A stretch of 64,000 nucleotides of DNA from Eucommia ulmoides (lineage: Eukaryota > Streptophyta > Magnoliopsida > Garryales > Eucommiaceae): the NCBI GenBank assembly GCA_016647705.1, contig CM028339.1, positions 24,901,803 to 24,965,802 of the forward strand, given 5' to 3'. The position numbers were made by a program, and so were the translations under genes. The notes beneath the pieces were generated by a model. That model was not told the DNA's origin. It made no database searches and saw nothing but the letters and a program-made list of their open reading frames with translations. Positions 36,050 through 49,242 of this stretch are shown piece after piece. Numbering within the stretch: the stretch's first letter is position 1; each line of letters begins with the position of its first letter.

Positions 36050-38280
36050 GACACTTAGGGTACAACCAACTGTTATCGAAACTAAACTAATTCAGTTCGC
36101 CACCTAAGTAAAGCATTCATTGAGCATTGAATGCCTATCCCATAAATAATTAAATGATTGGGATGTTATGTTAAGACCACATTCAAAGTATCTATATATT
36201 TTAAGTAAAATATTTTAGAATCAACTGAAAGCCTTGAATCGTGACGACCCGTTACCAAAACCAAACCAAATATGTGGCCTCCAAGCAAAGGATTAAATGC
36301 ACATCCCGTCAAGAATTAAATTCTTAGGGATGATATTGAAGGGGTGGATACATTGATCCTAGATATTTTCACCAAAATATCTAAGGGTAACTGAGAGACT
36401 TGGAAATCAACTGTCGATTACAAGCCAAGTTAACCCGATTCCATCCAAACCTAACCGTATGAGTGCTCACCAAGCAATGGATCATTACCTAGAATTAAAT
36501 TCAAAGTGACACCTCAAGGCTAGGTTCAATGCACCTTGGGAGCATTTATGACGACCAAACCAAAATAGTGAATTTAACTGGTACTTAGACCCGAAGACGA
36601 ACTGAATCCATCATATCAAGTCATAAATGCAACCATGCGCAAAAATGTGATTGGCGGGAGGCTAATGATTGCTAATGATTTCCAATCATTACAAAATCTT
36701 TGAGAATCGTACTTCCCATCCTAAATTCATTCCAAGAAAAAACAAAGCCAAGGCAAGACAATGTGTCCCTTAGGCCAAACACCCCCCCAGGGAACAACCT
36801 GGATTACCCTGTGCCTTAGCCAATACGTAGGCCCCCAAACTTATAAATACAAGACCTATCCTCTCATTTTTGCAAGTCTTAAAGGCCTAACTTCTCTCTC
36901 TAAACTCGAACAACTCTTTCGGGTTCTAGGCCTATCAAGCATATTTCTCAAATAACACGTTGTTATTCTTCCAAAATCTAATCGTGGAGGGTCTTCTTGA
37001 AGTCCTTAGGACAAGAACTCTAAGGTTCGAGGATCACCGATCAATATTGAGCCAAGCAGAACAATGAGGGAAAGGGGTTTAGCCACTTAGGGGCGGCCAC
37101 ATCCCCTAAGTAGGGTGTTCTTGGGTTCTTGGATAAGAACTCGAGGAATCGATGACCACCGATCAACCACCGACCAAGAAGATCAAGGAGGAGAATGAGG
37201 TAAACACTTAGGGAAGACCACATCCCCTAAGTAGGTATGTTCCTATAAAACATCCTATGATCTTTGGTTAAAACTTGTGAATATTACTTGTACATAGGAT
37301 AATTGTATAGATAACAAACTTTACTTTCATGTACATAACATATAAAACCCACAAAATAACCAAACAAACTTTTGATTTTATCAAAAACATTAAACAAACA
37401 CTTAATCTTAACTATAACAACCAAACTAGGCTCCAATCATACAAAACCATTTCAAGTATTTCAAAAATATTAAAGAACATTCAAAAAAATCAAATCATTC
37501 AAGAACATGTTAAGAACATGTGAGGATTTAAACAAAACTTCTATCACACCATGAGTTGTGCATAGTCTCTACGATTCCCCTAAGAACATCGTATTTTTTT
37601 TTCCCTTTTTAGCCAAACAAAACACACACTAACACTAAACTAACCAAAACAAAGGAGTTTGTTTAAGGTTCTTGACAAAATCAAAGGGTTGTTATGTATA
37701 TATTAGGGTTGTGATTCATGTTTTTCACAACTCTAAAAACTATTAATAAACTTAATTAGAGTTGTGATTCAAGTTGTTCACAACTCTAAAAATTGTTAAT
37801 AAATAGCAAATTAAGGTTGTGATTCAGGTTGTTCACAACCAAAACTAACTGATAATCAACCAAAACTAACTACTAATAGCCTGAAATTAACTAAAACAAA
37901 CCATTCAAACTAAAACAAATCAAATCTTTCACTAAAACCAACTCAATCTTTAACAAAAAAAAAACCTAGCTTTTCAAACATAACAACACTGAACTACGCT
38001 TGACCTAATCTTTGGTAACCACCCAAAGAACGTAGGCAGCTCATAAGGGTTCGGACATACCTTTAATAATGAACCCAACTGTCAACTTAATAAGGATGAA
38101 CTATGTCTAACCTGATCTTTGGTAACCAACCAAAGTACATAGGCAACCCATAAGGGTTCAGTCACATCTTTAATAATAAACCATATCCTTTAACCTGACA
38201 AGAATGAACTACATAAAGATGTGATTCTCATACAAGATACGTAGACAACCCACGTGCGGGTTCGGTCGTAAATCCAAACA
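36050..38280. repeat. Internal tandem-repeat fields of the Ogre/Tat-like LTR
   Basis: Four fields are visible. At 36050-36560 there are three degenerate units of about 180 bp with CCAAGCAA(A/T)GGAT(T/C)A boxes. At 36970-37235 there are two units of about 140 bp with CCACATCCCCTAAGTAGG. At 37690-37850 there are three units of about 60 bp with GGTTGTGATTCA and TTCACAAC. At 37985-38275 there are two to three units of about 115 bp with CTTTGGTAACCA and CATAAGGGTTC. Confidence 0.75.
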
Positions 38281-38884
38281 ATATAGTCTTAGTTTGCATT
38301 TCATTTAGTATAGCTTGCTTATTTACATTTCTATATATATATATAAATTGTTATTGAGTGTTGCTGACTAGTAGTAGCTGTAGCATTTACCCCCTTTCTA
38401 TAATACCATGATAAAAATACAAAAAAACTTTTAAAAAAGGGAATTATTTTTGTTTAAGTAAATGAAAGAAAACTGATTGGATGTGTTTAACAGTGAATAT
38501 TCATTTAAACTAAGGTACTGTTTACGAACAGGTGTCTTGGGGTGCGTAAAACCTTCCCCAAGCATAACTGATTCCTGAACTTAAAGAATATCTCTGGTAC
38601 ATAAACCTATTAAAGTTAAAATACAAGCTATTTTAAAAGGAAAAATGAATTTTCAAAATCTCGGTGACCTAACACGCCATTTAACCCCATGTGAGGTGGA
38701 GACTCCATTTTTAAAAAAAATCTCGGCCCAATAAGTTTTTTTAGAACTGACACTTAGAAAAACCCTTGAAAAACCATTTTCGAAATGAACAGATTTAGAC
38801 GACTTAGAGAGGAAGAGATGAAACTTGTTTTTATCCTCTTCCCGATTTTCTACTTCTTCCGCTATCAAAATCCGGGGTGCGTCA

Positions 38885-39360
38885 GGTATATGAACATGAT
38901 GGTCTCTATTACTTTGGGAATCCTCCATCTTTAGCCATACCACCCTCTAGTATGCACGCCTCTACATTATCTTCTTTTGATCCTTCTATCTGTTCATTAA
39001 AAAAATTTAGACTTGTGGCATGCCCGTTTAGGACATGTGAATTTTCAGTATTTATGTTGGTTGTTTCCTTCTCTTAGGAAAGCTTGCAAGGACTTTAAAT
39101 TTCAATGTGTGGTTTGGGAACTCTCTAAACACACACGCACCTCTTATATTCCTCGCAAGCACTATGCATCTCAAGCCTTTAATCTCATCCACTATGATAT
39201 TTGGGGACCCTCTCCTATTACATCTATATCCAAATGTCATTACTATGTTACGTTCATAGATGATTATAGTCAGTATATGTGGGTTTATCTGATGAAACAT
39301 AAATTAGAGGTCTACACTTACTTTACTCTCCCCATCCACATATTTTTATAGCCTTTGTCG
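38885..39360 (+). pseudogene. Copia integrase segment (host copia, part 2)
   Basis: The translation includes EHDGLYYFG, then WHARLGHVNFQYL (zinc-binding His region) and, further on, HYDIWGPSPI and YYVTFIDDYSQYMWVYLM, the start of the integrase catalytic core. These are clear copia signatures. The piece resumes the polyprotein interrupted at 33020. It is broken. Confidence 0.85.
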
Positions 39361-39579
39361 ACTTCTTTTTTGAAATCAGGTATTTTCCCATTTCCTGTTA
39401 TTTGTGATCCCGTTTCCCCTCATTACTCTACTTGGGATTGTAGTCCACCCTCTCACTATCTTCTATCTTGTTCTACTAAACATTTGATTTTCAAGTATTT
39501 GTCTTTTTAAGGCTTCTCGAATCACTACAAATCTTTTCTCAGATAGATTGATTCAGTTGTCATTCTTCGCTCAGTACTT

Positions 39580-40677
39580 GAGACCCTCCAAAATCCAAAG
39601 TGGGTGACCGCTATGTAAGCGGAAATGGATGCCCTGTGGCAGAATCATACTTGGGAATTAGTTAACTTGCTGCTAGGTAAAAGGACAGTTGGTTGTAAAT
39701 GAGTCTTCAATGTCAAATAACTTGCGGACAGATCCGTTGATCGATATAAAGCTTCTCTTGTCGCTAAAGGCTATACACAAATATTGAGCAAAGATTTTAA
39801 AGCCGCCTTTTTCCTTGTTGCTAAGTTGACTATTGTCCGTCTTCTTGTTTCCTTGGTTGCCTCCTATGCCTGGCTTTACATCAGTTAGATGTCAAGAATG
39901 GCATTTTTTAATAGCAACCTAACTGATACTATTTATATGGAGTCTCTATCGGGATTTCAGACTTGGGGAAGGTATTCAGGCAAAGTCTGTCGACTCTAAA
40001 AATCTCTCTATGGACTTAAGTAGTCTCTTTGTGCATGGTTTAGACGATTAAGTAAATCCATCCTTACTATGGGGTTTACCTAATGTTACTCAGATCATAC
40101 CTACTTAATCTATACCCTTAATCATAGCGAAAATATGCCCTTAATCTTTTTCAGGATAGTGGGGTGCTTGGATGTAGACCCGCTTCCACTCCTATGGATC
40201 CAAATCTTAAGTTACAGTAGACTCAGTAGAATTAGTATTAGATACATCGGTATACCAGCAACTTTTGGGTCATCTCATTTATCTAAAAAATACAAGGTCA
40301 GATCTTACATATGTTGTCAGTGTTGTGAGCCAGTTTATGCACTCACCTCTTACGCCATACATGGATGTTGTCTACCATATCCTTCGGTACCTCAAAGCAT
40401 GCCCTAGTCTTAGTCTCTTTTATGTGATAGGAACACAAAAGGGACTCTCCTCCTTTACAGATACAGACTGTGTAGGATCAAAGGACGATAGATGTTCGAC
40501 TTAAGGTGTGTGCACTTTTCATGAAAAATACCTGATCTCATGGAAGAGTAAGAAGAAATCCGTAGTCTCTCGATCTTCTACTAAATTTGAGTATTATGCC
40601 ATGGCTTAGGAAACGTGTGAACTCTTTTGGCTTCGTTCCCTTCTGATCGAGTTGGGACTTCTTGTGAGAAACTCATA
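39580..40677 (+). pseudogene. Copia reverse transcriptase and RNase H segment (host copia, part 3)
   Basis: Copia RT features are visible in order: a WVTAM-like start with MDALWQNHTWELV near 39625, a YGLKQ-position block near 40000, GHLIYLKNTRSDLTYVVSVVSQFMHSP at about 40265-40350 and FTDTDCVGSKDDRCST at 40445-40504 (start of the RNase H region). Heavily decayed. Confidence 0.8.
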
Positions 40678-43600
40678 TGTTGGCCCAATAAGCTACCTAA
40701 GAGGGGGGTAAATTGGGTAGTTATAAAAATTTAAATAAATAAATCTTTTCACACTTAGTTCTCAAAGAATCAATTTTTCCTAAATCAATTATTATGTTCG
40801 TTATGCAATAGATAAGTGTTAAACTAGGTGCACACTCAACCAAAATATAATAAAAGTAAAGAATGCAACACACCAAGATATATCTTGGTTCAACAAGTTA
40901 ACCTTGTTTAATCCAGTCCCCCAAGCTCCACGGAGATTCGTAACCGATAAACCCCTGATTCCTTTAACGATAGGAACCAAACCCTTACAACGATTATTTT
41001 ACCAGGCTCAGAATCAACCTTTACAATTTTCCTTTTCCTAGATTAAGGAAGAACCTTATCTTTTTACCAAGCTAAAGACTAACCTAATTCTATTACAAAA
41101 AGAATCAAAATCTCACCATACTCACAAGTATCATTTTTCCAAGTAAGGATGAAATATTTACAATTCACTCAAATTAATTCAACTTCAGGGATAATCACAA
41201 TCTAGTTCTTTTCAAGGAAAAAGAATAACATAACTTTTTTACTTAGGACAAAGATCAAACCCTAATTTTTTTTCATAGGTAAAAGATCAAAACCTAGCTA
41301 TCATGACTAGACACTGTCCCAACCGTGTCTAATCCATTTAAACTCACAAATACAATAAAATATAACTTTCTTCCTACAAGGAGCGTATACCACCTTGTTG
41401 GCCTAGTGAGCTACCCAAGAGGGGGAGTGAATTGGGTAGTTATAAAAAATTTAAACAAATTTCTTATCTTCTCAACATTTAATTAATCAAAAAATCGATT
41501 TAACCTAAATCAATTATTATCTTTATAATGCTACGGATAAGTGTATTTAATCTAGGGGCACACCCAAACAACAAAGCATAAATAAAGTAAACAAAGCAGC
41601 ACATAAGAATGTATCCTAGTTCACCAAGTTACTCGTGGCTAATCCAGTCCTCTGAGCCCCACGGAGATTCGCACCCACTAAACCACTTGATCCCTTTACT
41701 AGGTAAGAACCAAACCCTTACAACGATTCTTTTACCAGACACAGAATCAAAGTTTACAATTATCCTTTTCCCAAGCTAAGGAAGAACCTTATCTTTTTAC
41801 CAGGCTAAAAACTAACCTAATTCTATTTAAGAGGAATCACCCCCAAATCTTTTTCCTAGGCGTAGGAATAAACTTATCTTTTTACCAAGCTCAAGACTAA
41901 GAATCAAACCTCACAAAACACTCCAAGTAGCCTTTTTACTGATAAGAATGGAACCATTACAATTCACTCACAATTAATTCTAATCAGGAAGAATTAAGCC
42001 TAATTCTTTTCAAATGAAAAGAATAACCTAACTTTTTGATCCATTAGGTAAAGATTAAACCTCAATCTTTTTCCTGGAACAAATTGAAACCCAAACTACC
42101 CTAACTAGATACTCTTAATAGTATCTAATCTGCACAAACTCACCAATTACAAAAATTAATGAATTTCTTTCCACTCGAAGCTTCTACTATCTCAAATCAA
42201 TTCAACTCAATTAATGTTCCAAATTTACTAGTGATAGAATTTATGTAAGGAATTCAATATCTTATTATATAGAGTGTGGGTGGTATAGAATATAAACATG
42301 TAATCCGATAATCACAAAAACAAAATCGTTTTAAAAGATTTTTTATGCTCATTAAAGTTCAAAAATGATTTTAACAAGATCTTGTCAACCAAGCAACAAT
42401 AAGAATATGATTTCACAATAAAGAGTAAATAGATTGGAAGGATCTTACTAGGATACCAACGAAAGATTGAAAATTGAATCGCTAGACAGTTCAGATCAAT
42501 GAGGCCAAAACAATTGGTGCTTTAACTCAATAACTTTTCACACAATTGATCTCTCGATATAATCTCAGAAAAACAAGTCTTAGAAAGCTTAGGAACTGAA
42601 AGCTCTTGATTGATGTGATGTTGATCTCAAAAAAAGTTAAGCTATTTTGAAACAAGCCTTCTAACGGCTAGTTTCCTAAAGGTATGACATTTAAATGCAC
42701 CTATAGACCCCATATATTAACACCATTTATTTTTGGTTTAATTCAATTAGATATGGATTTTAAAGCATTTAATTTAGTCCCCAAATTAATTCTTAATCTT
42801 AAATTGAATAAATATGAAGTGTTAAATGAACCAAATTGAGAAACATTTCAATTATGTGTACCATATCTATATGGATATTCAAATAGGAGTATTATATATT
42901 TAATATATCCAAATCTCCAAAATATCTCAATCAAGTAAGCCAAAAATGGTTAGTTAACGATTAGTATTGAGCAAAATCCGAAAATCCTCTAACCTATAAT
43001 TGCACAGTCGGTAGAACGATCATAGGCCATCAGTCGACCAATCGATTCCGGTTGTAGCCCAAGTTATTTCTTAAACAATAGTCAGTTGACCAATCCCCTA
43101 TGGGTCAGTTGATTGATCCCCCATGGGTCAGTTGACCGATCGATTTAGGATGTTTTTCTAAGCCAAAGTTTGGCCCTGGTCGATTGACCGATCATCTATG
43201 GTCGATCAACCGATTGATACAGAGAGTTTTATTTCGGTCCATCGATTGATCGATCTCTCTTATCGATTTAGAGACTCATCCTTTTTCCAACCCATGCCCA
43301 TTGGTTGACTGATATTTTCATGGTCAGTTGACCAATCAATGCTGGAACACCCTGCTCTCAAATTATTTCAACTCCAAACTTTGATGTTTAATACCCATTA
43401 ACTGATTTCTTTTCTCAATTAACTTAATTGACTCTAATATTCAATTTTAAACACTAATAGTCCTTAGGTCAATTTTTATTTTTCAATTTCACATTGGAGC
43501 AAATAATTGAACACAAATTAAAACCATAATTTTATCAAATTGAACACACATAAATATTAATAATTAAATTATGTCGTATATGATCCTAATTGGGATATAT

Positions 43601-45402
43601 TAAGAGTAAAATAGATTTAAGTTATTTTCACCTAGTATCTTCAAAATCTTCAATACTCTTTAATGTCCGTCTCTACATCCTTCATAATTACTTTACGATA
43701 TTCTCTTGATTGAAACTCTTAAACTGAAATACTCAATAAAAACGTTAGTTCCACAAAAAATATCAACCCTTAATTGTCCATCAAAACTTCGGGATCAACA
43801 CACCTCAATGCAGTTATACTTTATTAATATCCCAAAATTTACTATGTGATCGATACAATGTAAGGAAAATTAATATCCAATTAATAAACAAGTATGGGTA
43901 GCACAAATTAAAGCACGTAATCTAAACACACAAAATCGTTTTTGAAAAGATTTTCAGACTTTTCAGTTTGAAAACAATTCTCTAACAATCTTATATCCAA
44001 GCAAGTAATAATAATATGAAATCAAAATAGAGAAAAATAGCTTGGAAAGATCTCTCCAGGAAAACACCAGAGATTAAAAAAAAATCGCAATATTGCACAA
44101 GTTGGTGACGCCAAATCAATAGCGCTTTAGATCATGGACATAGCAAAAATATCTTTCGAAAAACTCAGCTCAAAAATCTCTCTTAGAAAAACTTAGAACT
44201 GAGGTTCTTGATATATTTCATCTGAATCCCGAAGGACTATATACATAAAATGATAACAAGCCTTCTAACGGCTACTTTTTAAAAGATATACTTATAAAAT
44301 GCACTCTTAGACCCCATATAACATAATCATTCAATTCTGGTATAATTCACTTAAAAATATCTTTTAAAACTCTCAAATAAGTCCATAAATTATTTCTCAA
44401 TTAACAATTATAAGGATAGGAAGTATTTAACTACTTAAATTATGTGGACCAAATCAATAGGGATATTAAAATATATGTACCATATCTTCAATAAGATTAG
44501 ATCCTACGAATTTCTCCCTTGGAATCATATATATAAAAAAATAAAAAATAAAAACAATCTAGTTTTTTACCAAAATACCAAGTTCCTCGAAATCTTAACC
44601 AAAACAGTCGGTTGACCGATTGATACAACATTGAAACTAGGCAAAATAAAAACCCCAAGCAGTTGAGCGATTCTCCTCTGGTCAGTTGACCGATTAATAC
44701 AGAGAGTTTCCTTGCCAAGCCTTCATCCTAGTCGGTTGACCAATTACTCCTTAATCAATTGACTGATTGATTTAGAGACTTTCCCTTCCAAAATGTAAAT
44801 CCAGTCCATTGATCGATTTTCTTCAATCGGTTGACCGATCGATGCAAGGAGTACACATTTTGCTATGAAAACCTCATAGATTCAAACGGTTGACCGATCT
44901 TTTCTGATCAGTTGATCAATTGATGCTGGGTGGTCATTTACTTCACTAATTCTACTCCAAAACCCACTGCTTGATTTAGTTAACTGATTGCTTTTCTCAG
45001 TTGACTGAATTGACCCTAAATTTCAACTTTTTATACTGTAATCCCTATTTTAAATCTGGTCAATTTCAATTTTGAATTTCACATAAGGAGCACATAATAA
45101 ATCATTAATTAGGATCGCAAATTCTATTATTCCAATACACAAAACATAATTCATTTAATAGTATGGTGTGTGATCCTAATTTGGGTTGCATTAAGAGTAT
45201 AAGAGTATTGAGTTGTTTTCACCTAATTTCTTCAAGGTCTTCAACACTTTCATTTCTTCATTGCATTCATCTTTGCACCCATAACATTTTCTTCATGATG
45301 TCTTCAACAATATGGAACTTTTTTTTTGAAATACTCAATAAATATATTAGTTCCACAAAAAATATCAACACTTAATTGTTCATCAAAACATATGGATCAA
45401 CA
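40678..45402 (-). repeat. 3' LTR of the sirevirus-like element, interrupted
   Basis: It has about 2.3 kb of its own sequence (40678-41395 and 43801-45402) around a nested solo LTR of the same family. It ends GGATCAACA at 45402, next to an A/G-rich polypurine tract (45403-45440 on the plus strand as CTCCCTTTTTT...). Confidence 0.85.
41396..43800 (-). mobile_element. Solo LTR, sirevirus-like family (copy B), inside an LTR of the same family
   Basis: The plus-strand boundaries are TGTTGGCCTAG (41396) and GGGATCAACA (43800), with a perfect 5-bp duplication CACCT (41391-41395, 43801-43805). It is 2405 bp. Self-nesting within the 3' LTR of the larger element is unambiguous, because the outer LTR resumes after the duplication. 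Confidence 0.93.
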
Positions 45403-46561
45403 ATCTCCCTTTTTTTTTTTCTTTTTTTTTTTTTTTTAATGACAATTAACTTTGATGTTTCCTTTAAAAAAAAAGTAACCATACTCCCCCTAAATTCGAG
45501 GATGGGTATTTAACTCATTTGAGCATAATTATGACAACAAATTTAAGCAGTTTAATGGATGTTTAATATACGGCCAAAAATTTATAGAACGATAATGATA
45601 TTCAATAAAGCTCAATATAACCAATTCAACTTAGATATCTCTTTAATCAGTGCAATGCTTAGGCGAACAAATTTCTAAACATTGACTAACAGTTCAGCAT
45701 ATATTGAATATAAGCCCAAAAAAATAATATAAACATTAACTAGCTCGTTTAAACATCAAACAACTTCTCCCCCTTTGTCATCACAAAAAGAGGGGACGGA
45801 GAACCAAACCAATATTTCTTTTAAACCCTTTGATAAATATTCTGATAAAATAATTCAAAGAAAAAAAACAAATCATAAGATATTGTTTTTCAATAATAAG
45901 AATAACAATCATTTTTAACACTAGAATATATGTGGATCATCATAAGAATTAAAAATTAAGCATAAAGGATCATGTTCGGACAATAATTCACCACAATAAA
46001 CTAATTACCACTTAATCTATCTAAATCAAGTACCATATGTCCTAGATTTAACTATTACAAACCAAGGTACCACGATGAGACATGTTCATTTACATAACCA
46101 AACTGAGAATGATAAAGAAAAAAGAAAACTAATGAGGTCCTCGTCCCAAAAACGGATAGTATGGTCCTAGCAGACTCACAGCCGGCTAGTATGGGTACTG
46201 ACTACCGGGCTAAACACTTGAGCTTGAGCGCATCTACAGATAATACAACATAGATGGCCTTGCCCTTAACGACTTTGCTACAGTAGATCCTCTAAAGGAT
46301 TGTTGTGCTCCGAAAGTAGTGTGTCCACTATACTGCTGCTGGGCGCTAAACTGCTGGTGTTTGCTAAACTACTGGTTCTGCATGAATTGGAACATATGTT
46401 CTATGCTGCCTGTGATCCTCCCAAATCCAGCTTCCATGGTCTCAGTAATCCTCCCATATCCTCTTTCCATAGACACTCTCATCTCAGCCATGTTATTTTC
46501 AATTATGGACATTCTGTAATCGCTTATCTCTGTGTATTGCTAGAGATCATCAACTTGATTC

Positions 46562-46905
46562 CTAAGCATATCCATCTTCTGATCCGAGCTTAATTCTTTT
46601 TCTTTTTCTTTTCCTACTTCTCCTTCTTCTCCTCATTCTCTTCCTTTTCCTTCTTTTTATTCTTCTCCTCCTTCTTCTTCTTCTTCTCTTTTTCCTTCTT
46701 CTCCTTCTCCTTCTCCTTCTTCTCCTTCTTCTCCTCTTTCTTCTCCTTCTCCTTCTTCTTCTCCTTCTTCTCTTCCTCCTTCTCTTTCTCCTCCTTTTTC
46801 TTCTCCTCCTCCTCCTTCTCCTCATTCTACTTCTCATTCTCCTCATTCTACTTCTCCTTCTCCTTCTTCTTCTTCTTCTTCTTCTTCTTCTTCTTCTTCT
46901 TCCAC
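46562..46905 (-). repeat. CTT/CTC microsatellite (purine-rich on the minus strand)
   Basis: About 300 bp of CTTCTCCTTCTTCTC-type sequence ending in a pure (CTT)n run (46865-46900). On the minus strand it reads as an Arg/Lys-only frame of 94 codons, which is a product of the repeat and not a gene. It lies just downstream of the env-like ORF. Confidence 0.9.
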
Positions 46906-46991
46906 CATCATTCTCTATCTCTCTTCCCCTTTATTTCTCACCCACCTGTTTCTCTTCAATTCATACCCCATTAAAATATAATTACGAACAT

Positions 46992-47960
46992 TTATCCATA
47001 CCAGGTCATTGTGAAAAGTTTAATTTCATCAGGATCATTTTCAACTCCGAAGTGGTCGAATGTTTTTTGAAGTGTATCAGCATAGGGTAACACTCTTGAT
47101 GGTTTCTTTAAATGATACTTCATGTGTTCCATTATAATGTGGGCTAAATCTAGATTTCTACCCTCAACAATTTCATTTAGAAAGTATAAATCAAACTCAT
47201 TAACATTCGTATGACTCCCTCCTCCAGGCACAATTGAATACATAATCATTGAATAAATGAGATGATACTCAAGCGATAGCGATCCCGCTCTATCATCAAT
47301 CAACCCAAACTTATTAGCAATCTCACTTCTCCTAATATTCGTCGCAAGCCATTGAGGGGTATTGTAGGAAAAAACATCTCCTCTATTGAACTTCAAAATA
47401 TCTCTAAGATCTTTCTTATCAAATCTAATTTCAACCCCTTTAACAAATAACCTCATTTGTTCATCTCTAATTGTAAGATTACTATAAAATATTTTTACCC
47501 AATGGGGAATTAATTCATTGCTTTGGGAAACAAAGTCGGTCCAACCCATATTCCTAACATACTTCGCAAGATCGATATTTTTCTTTTTTAATCCATCAAA
47601 ATCAACGGGTTTGCGACAAACAAACTTTCGATTTGCAAATTTATTTTTGTATTTTATCTCATCCTCTTTACTCTCAAAATTAATATTGTCAAATTTTTGT
47701 TTTCCCGAGCAAGGTCTTTTAACTCTAGGCATTTTGAGTTCAACAACCGATTTAAAACTCAAAAATCTAACAAGATGGAATAGATCTATCAAAACCCTAA
47801 AAAGAAGTAGAAGAACCAACCTCATGACGAATCTTTTGGCTTTGAAATGATAGAACCAAGATCTTAATCTTTTATTCCAAGCCAAAATGTGTGGATCACT
47901 TGAAGATTTTAGATGAAAATTCTTAGGAAATAAAGGGTTTTTAGAGAAAGAGAGTTTCAA
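46992..47960 (-). CDS. Env-like/extra ORF of the sirevirus-like element
   Basis: A 322-codon open frame on the minus strand. The likely real start is the internal Met of MPRVKRPCSGKQKF (about residue 77). The upstream part is hydrophobic (residues about 44-72, LVLLLLFRVLIDLFHLVRF) and could be a membrane segment if translated. Residues about 110-310 resemble what I know as the putative plant transposon protein domain: RKFVCRKPVDF, MGWTDFVSQ, WVKIFYSNL, VKGVEIRFD, LIYSMIMYSIVPGGGSH, IIMEHMKYHLKK and RVLPYADTLQKTFDHFGVE. This domain is known from extra ORFs of plant LTR elements, and its role is unproven. It is part of a fossil element, uninterrupted over the stated span; whether it is expressed cannot be seen. 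Confidence 0.7.
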   Translation of the reverse strand: MKLSFSKNPLFPKNFHLKSSSDPHILAWNKRLRSWFYHFKAKRFVMRLVLLLLFRVLIDLFHLVRFLSFKSVVELKMPRVKRPCSGKQKFDNINFESKEDEIKYKNKFANRKFVCRKPVDFDGLKKKNIDLAKYVRNMGWTDFVSQSNELIPHWVKIFYSNLTIRDEQMRLFVKGVEIRFDKKDLRDILKFNRGDVFSYNTPQWLATNIRRSEIANKFGLIDDRAGSLSLEYHLIYSMIMYSIVPGGGSHTNVNEFDLYFLNEIVEGRNLDLAHIIMEHMKYHLKKPSRVLPYADTLQKTFDHFGVENDPDEIKLFTMTWYG

Positions 47961-48231
47961 AATGAAAATGGGAATGAAATGAGCGGGCTAGGGATATTAA
48001 ATCCTGTAACAGTCAATTGACCGATTGTTCTTGGTAGGTTAACCGACCCACGTAGAGTCTTTATTCTGCAGACTCCATTCCTATCGATTGACCGACAGGA
48101 CTCCTTTTGTCCATTTGTGCATTTTTGCCTTATTGGATCAATTAGCCCAATTTTTACCTCTTATTTTGATCCATACATATTATTCAAAACATTTTCACAC
48201 CTACACATGTACACACACATATCACAAATAT

Positions 48232-49242
48232 CTAATTCAAGAAATGTGAAGCATCGGTCTTCCTAACAAAATTAGCATATTTAAATTTTAGGAAATTTGA
48301 CATACCTGGATTGTCCTTGGGAGCAATTGTTGTGTGTACCTTTGGTGAATTATTAATTTCAAACTTGTTATCCTTTGAATCCACTATTTTTTTTTTTTTT
48401 GCTTGATTTACCACTTTGATTTCCTCCTTACTTAAATTGGCTTTCTTCTCGATTGGTTCAGTGGTAATTTTCTTGCCTTTGTACGGTGGTTTGAGCTGCT
48501 TTTTCTCATTTTTCTTTTTCACCGCCTTATACTTTGTATTTCTCTGGTGTTGGTTTCTCTCCATTTGTTGAGGATAAAGATCAGTTGATTTCATATACTG
48601 AACTTGCTGCTTTTTAAACTTTATACTTTGCATATACTGATTTTTCCTCTCGGATGCAATAAATCTGGACTCTTTTCTTGGCATGTAGTGTTCATTTTAT
48701 CCTCTTGATTGGTCGAATCGAGTACCTGCATAAAAATTCTCTCTTTGGTATCCCGTTATTTCTGGATCTGACAAGGTAACCATGCAATAAATAACAAACT
48801 TTCTCAAAATAACCATGTTTCCCATAATAAAAACATCTAGCATTGTTAGTACGTTTCTTCTGATAATTAGTATTCCGTACAAAAGCGTGATATTGTTAGT
48901 GATATTGAGGAGCTGCTTTAACAACTATTAGTTTTTCAATAAGTTTAGTTCTCTTAATATCCTTGAATTTATCCACTGCTTCATTAAGCTCCTTTTGCGT
49001 CTCCGTTCAAGTGATCGCTCTAACGAACTAACATTCACCTGTAGACCAAAATTCTTCTTATGCATAAATTCAAGATCATTCTTCAGAATTTGATATTCAT
49101 TTTCAACATAATAAATTTTCACACGAGCTCTATCAAGCTCACATCTTGCATTCTCCAACCCAATGTTCAAGGCCTCATTTAACATTTCAAGATTTTTCTT
49201 TTTAAAATCATTTTGTTGAAAATCATAAACATTAGTCTTCAA
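48232..49242 (-). pseudogene. Sirevirus-like gag C-terminal half
   Basis: The minus-strand frame at 48928-49242 reads as a coiled coil (heptad-like LEMLNEALNIGLENARCELDRARVKIYYVENEYQIL is its core), as in sirevirus Gag. Around 48800-48850 a CFYYGKHGYFEKVCY stretch matches the spacing of a CCHC zinc knuckle. The frame 48232-48684 is Lys-rich (IKFKKQQVQYMK, KKNEKKQLKPPYKGKK). These are typical of sirevirus gag and its tail. The copy is broken. Confidence 0.65.

Larger units (their letters stand above)
33021..38884 (+). mobile_element. Solo LTR, Ogre/Tat-like gypsy family, with nested solo LTR
   Basis: It starts TGTAGACACCTCA and ends GGGGTGCGTCA. The flanks GGGAT (33016-33020) and GGTAT (38885-38889) form a 5-bp duplication with one difference. 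Excluding the nested unit (33062-35392), the length is about 3.5 kb. The GATACGTAGACAACCCACG and GGGTTCGGTCG phrases near 38240-38273 resemble what I know from long Tat/Ogre LTRs. No coding, PBS or PPT was recognised inside, so a solo LTR is the simplest reading. It holds several internal tandem-repeat fields (36050-38280). Confidence 0.7.

Noticed and set aside
46562-46846. 94-codon Arg/Lys-only frame
   Set aside because: It is the translation of a CTT/CTC microsatellite.
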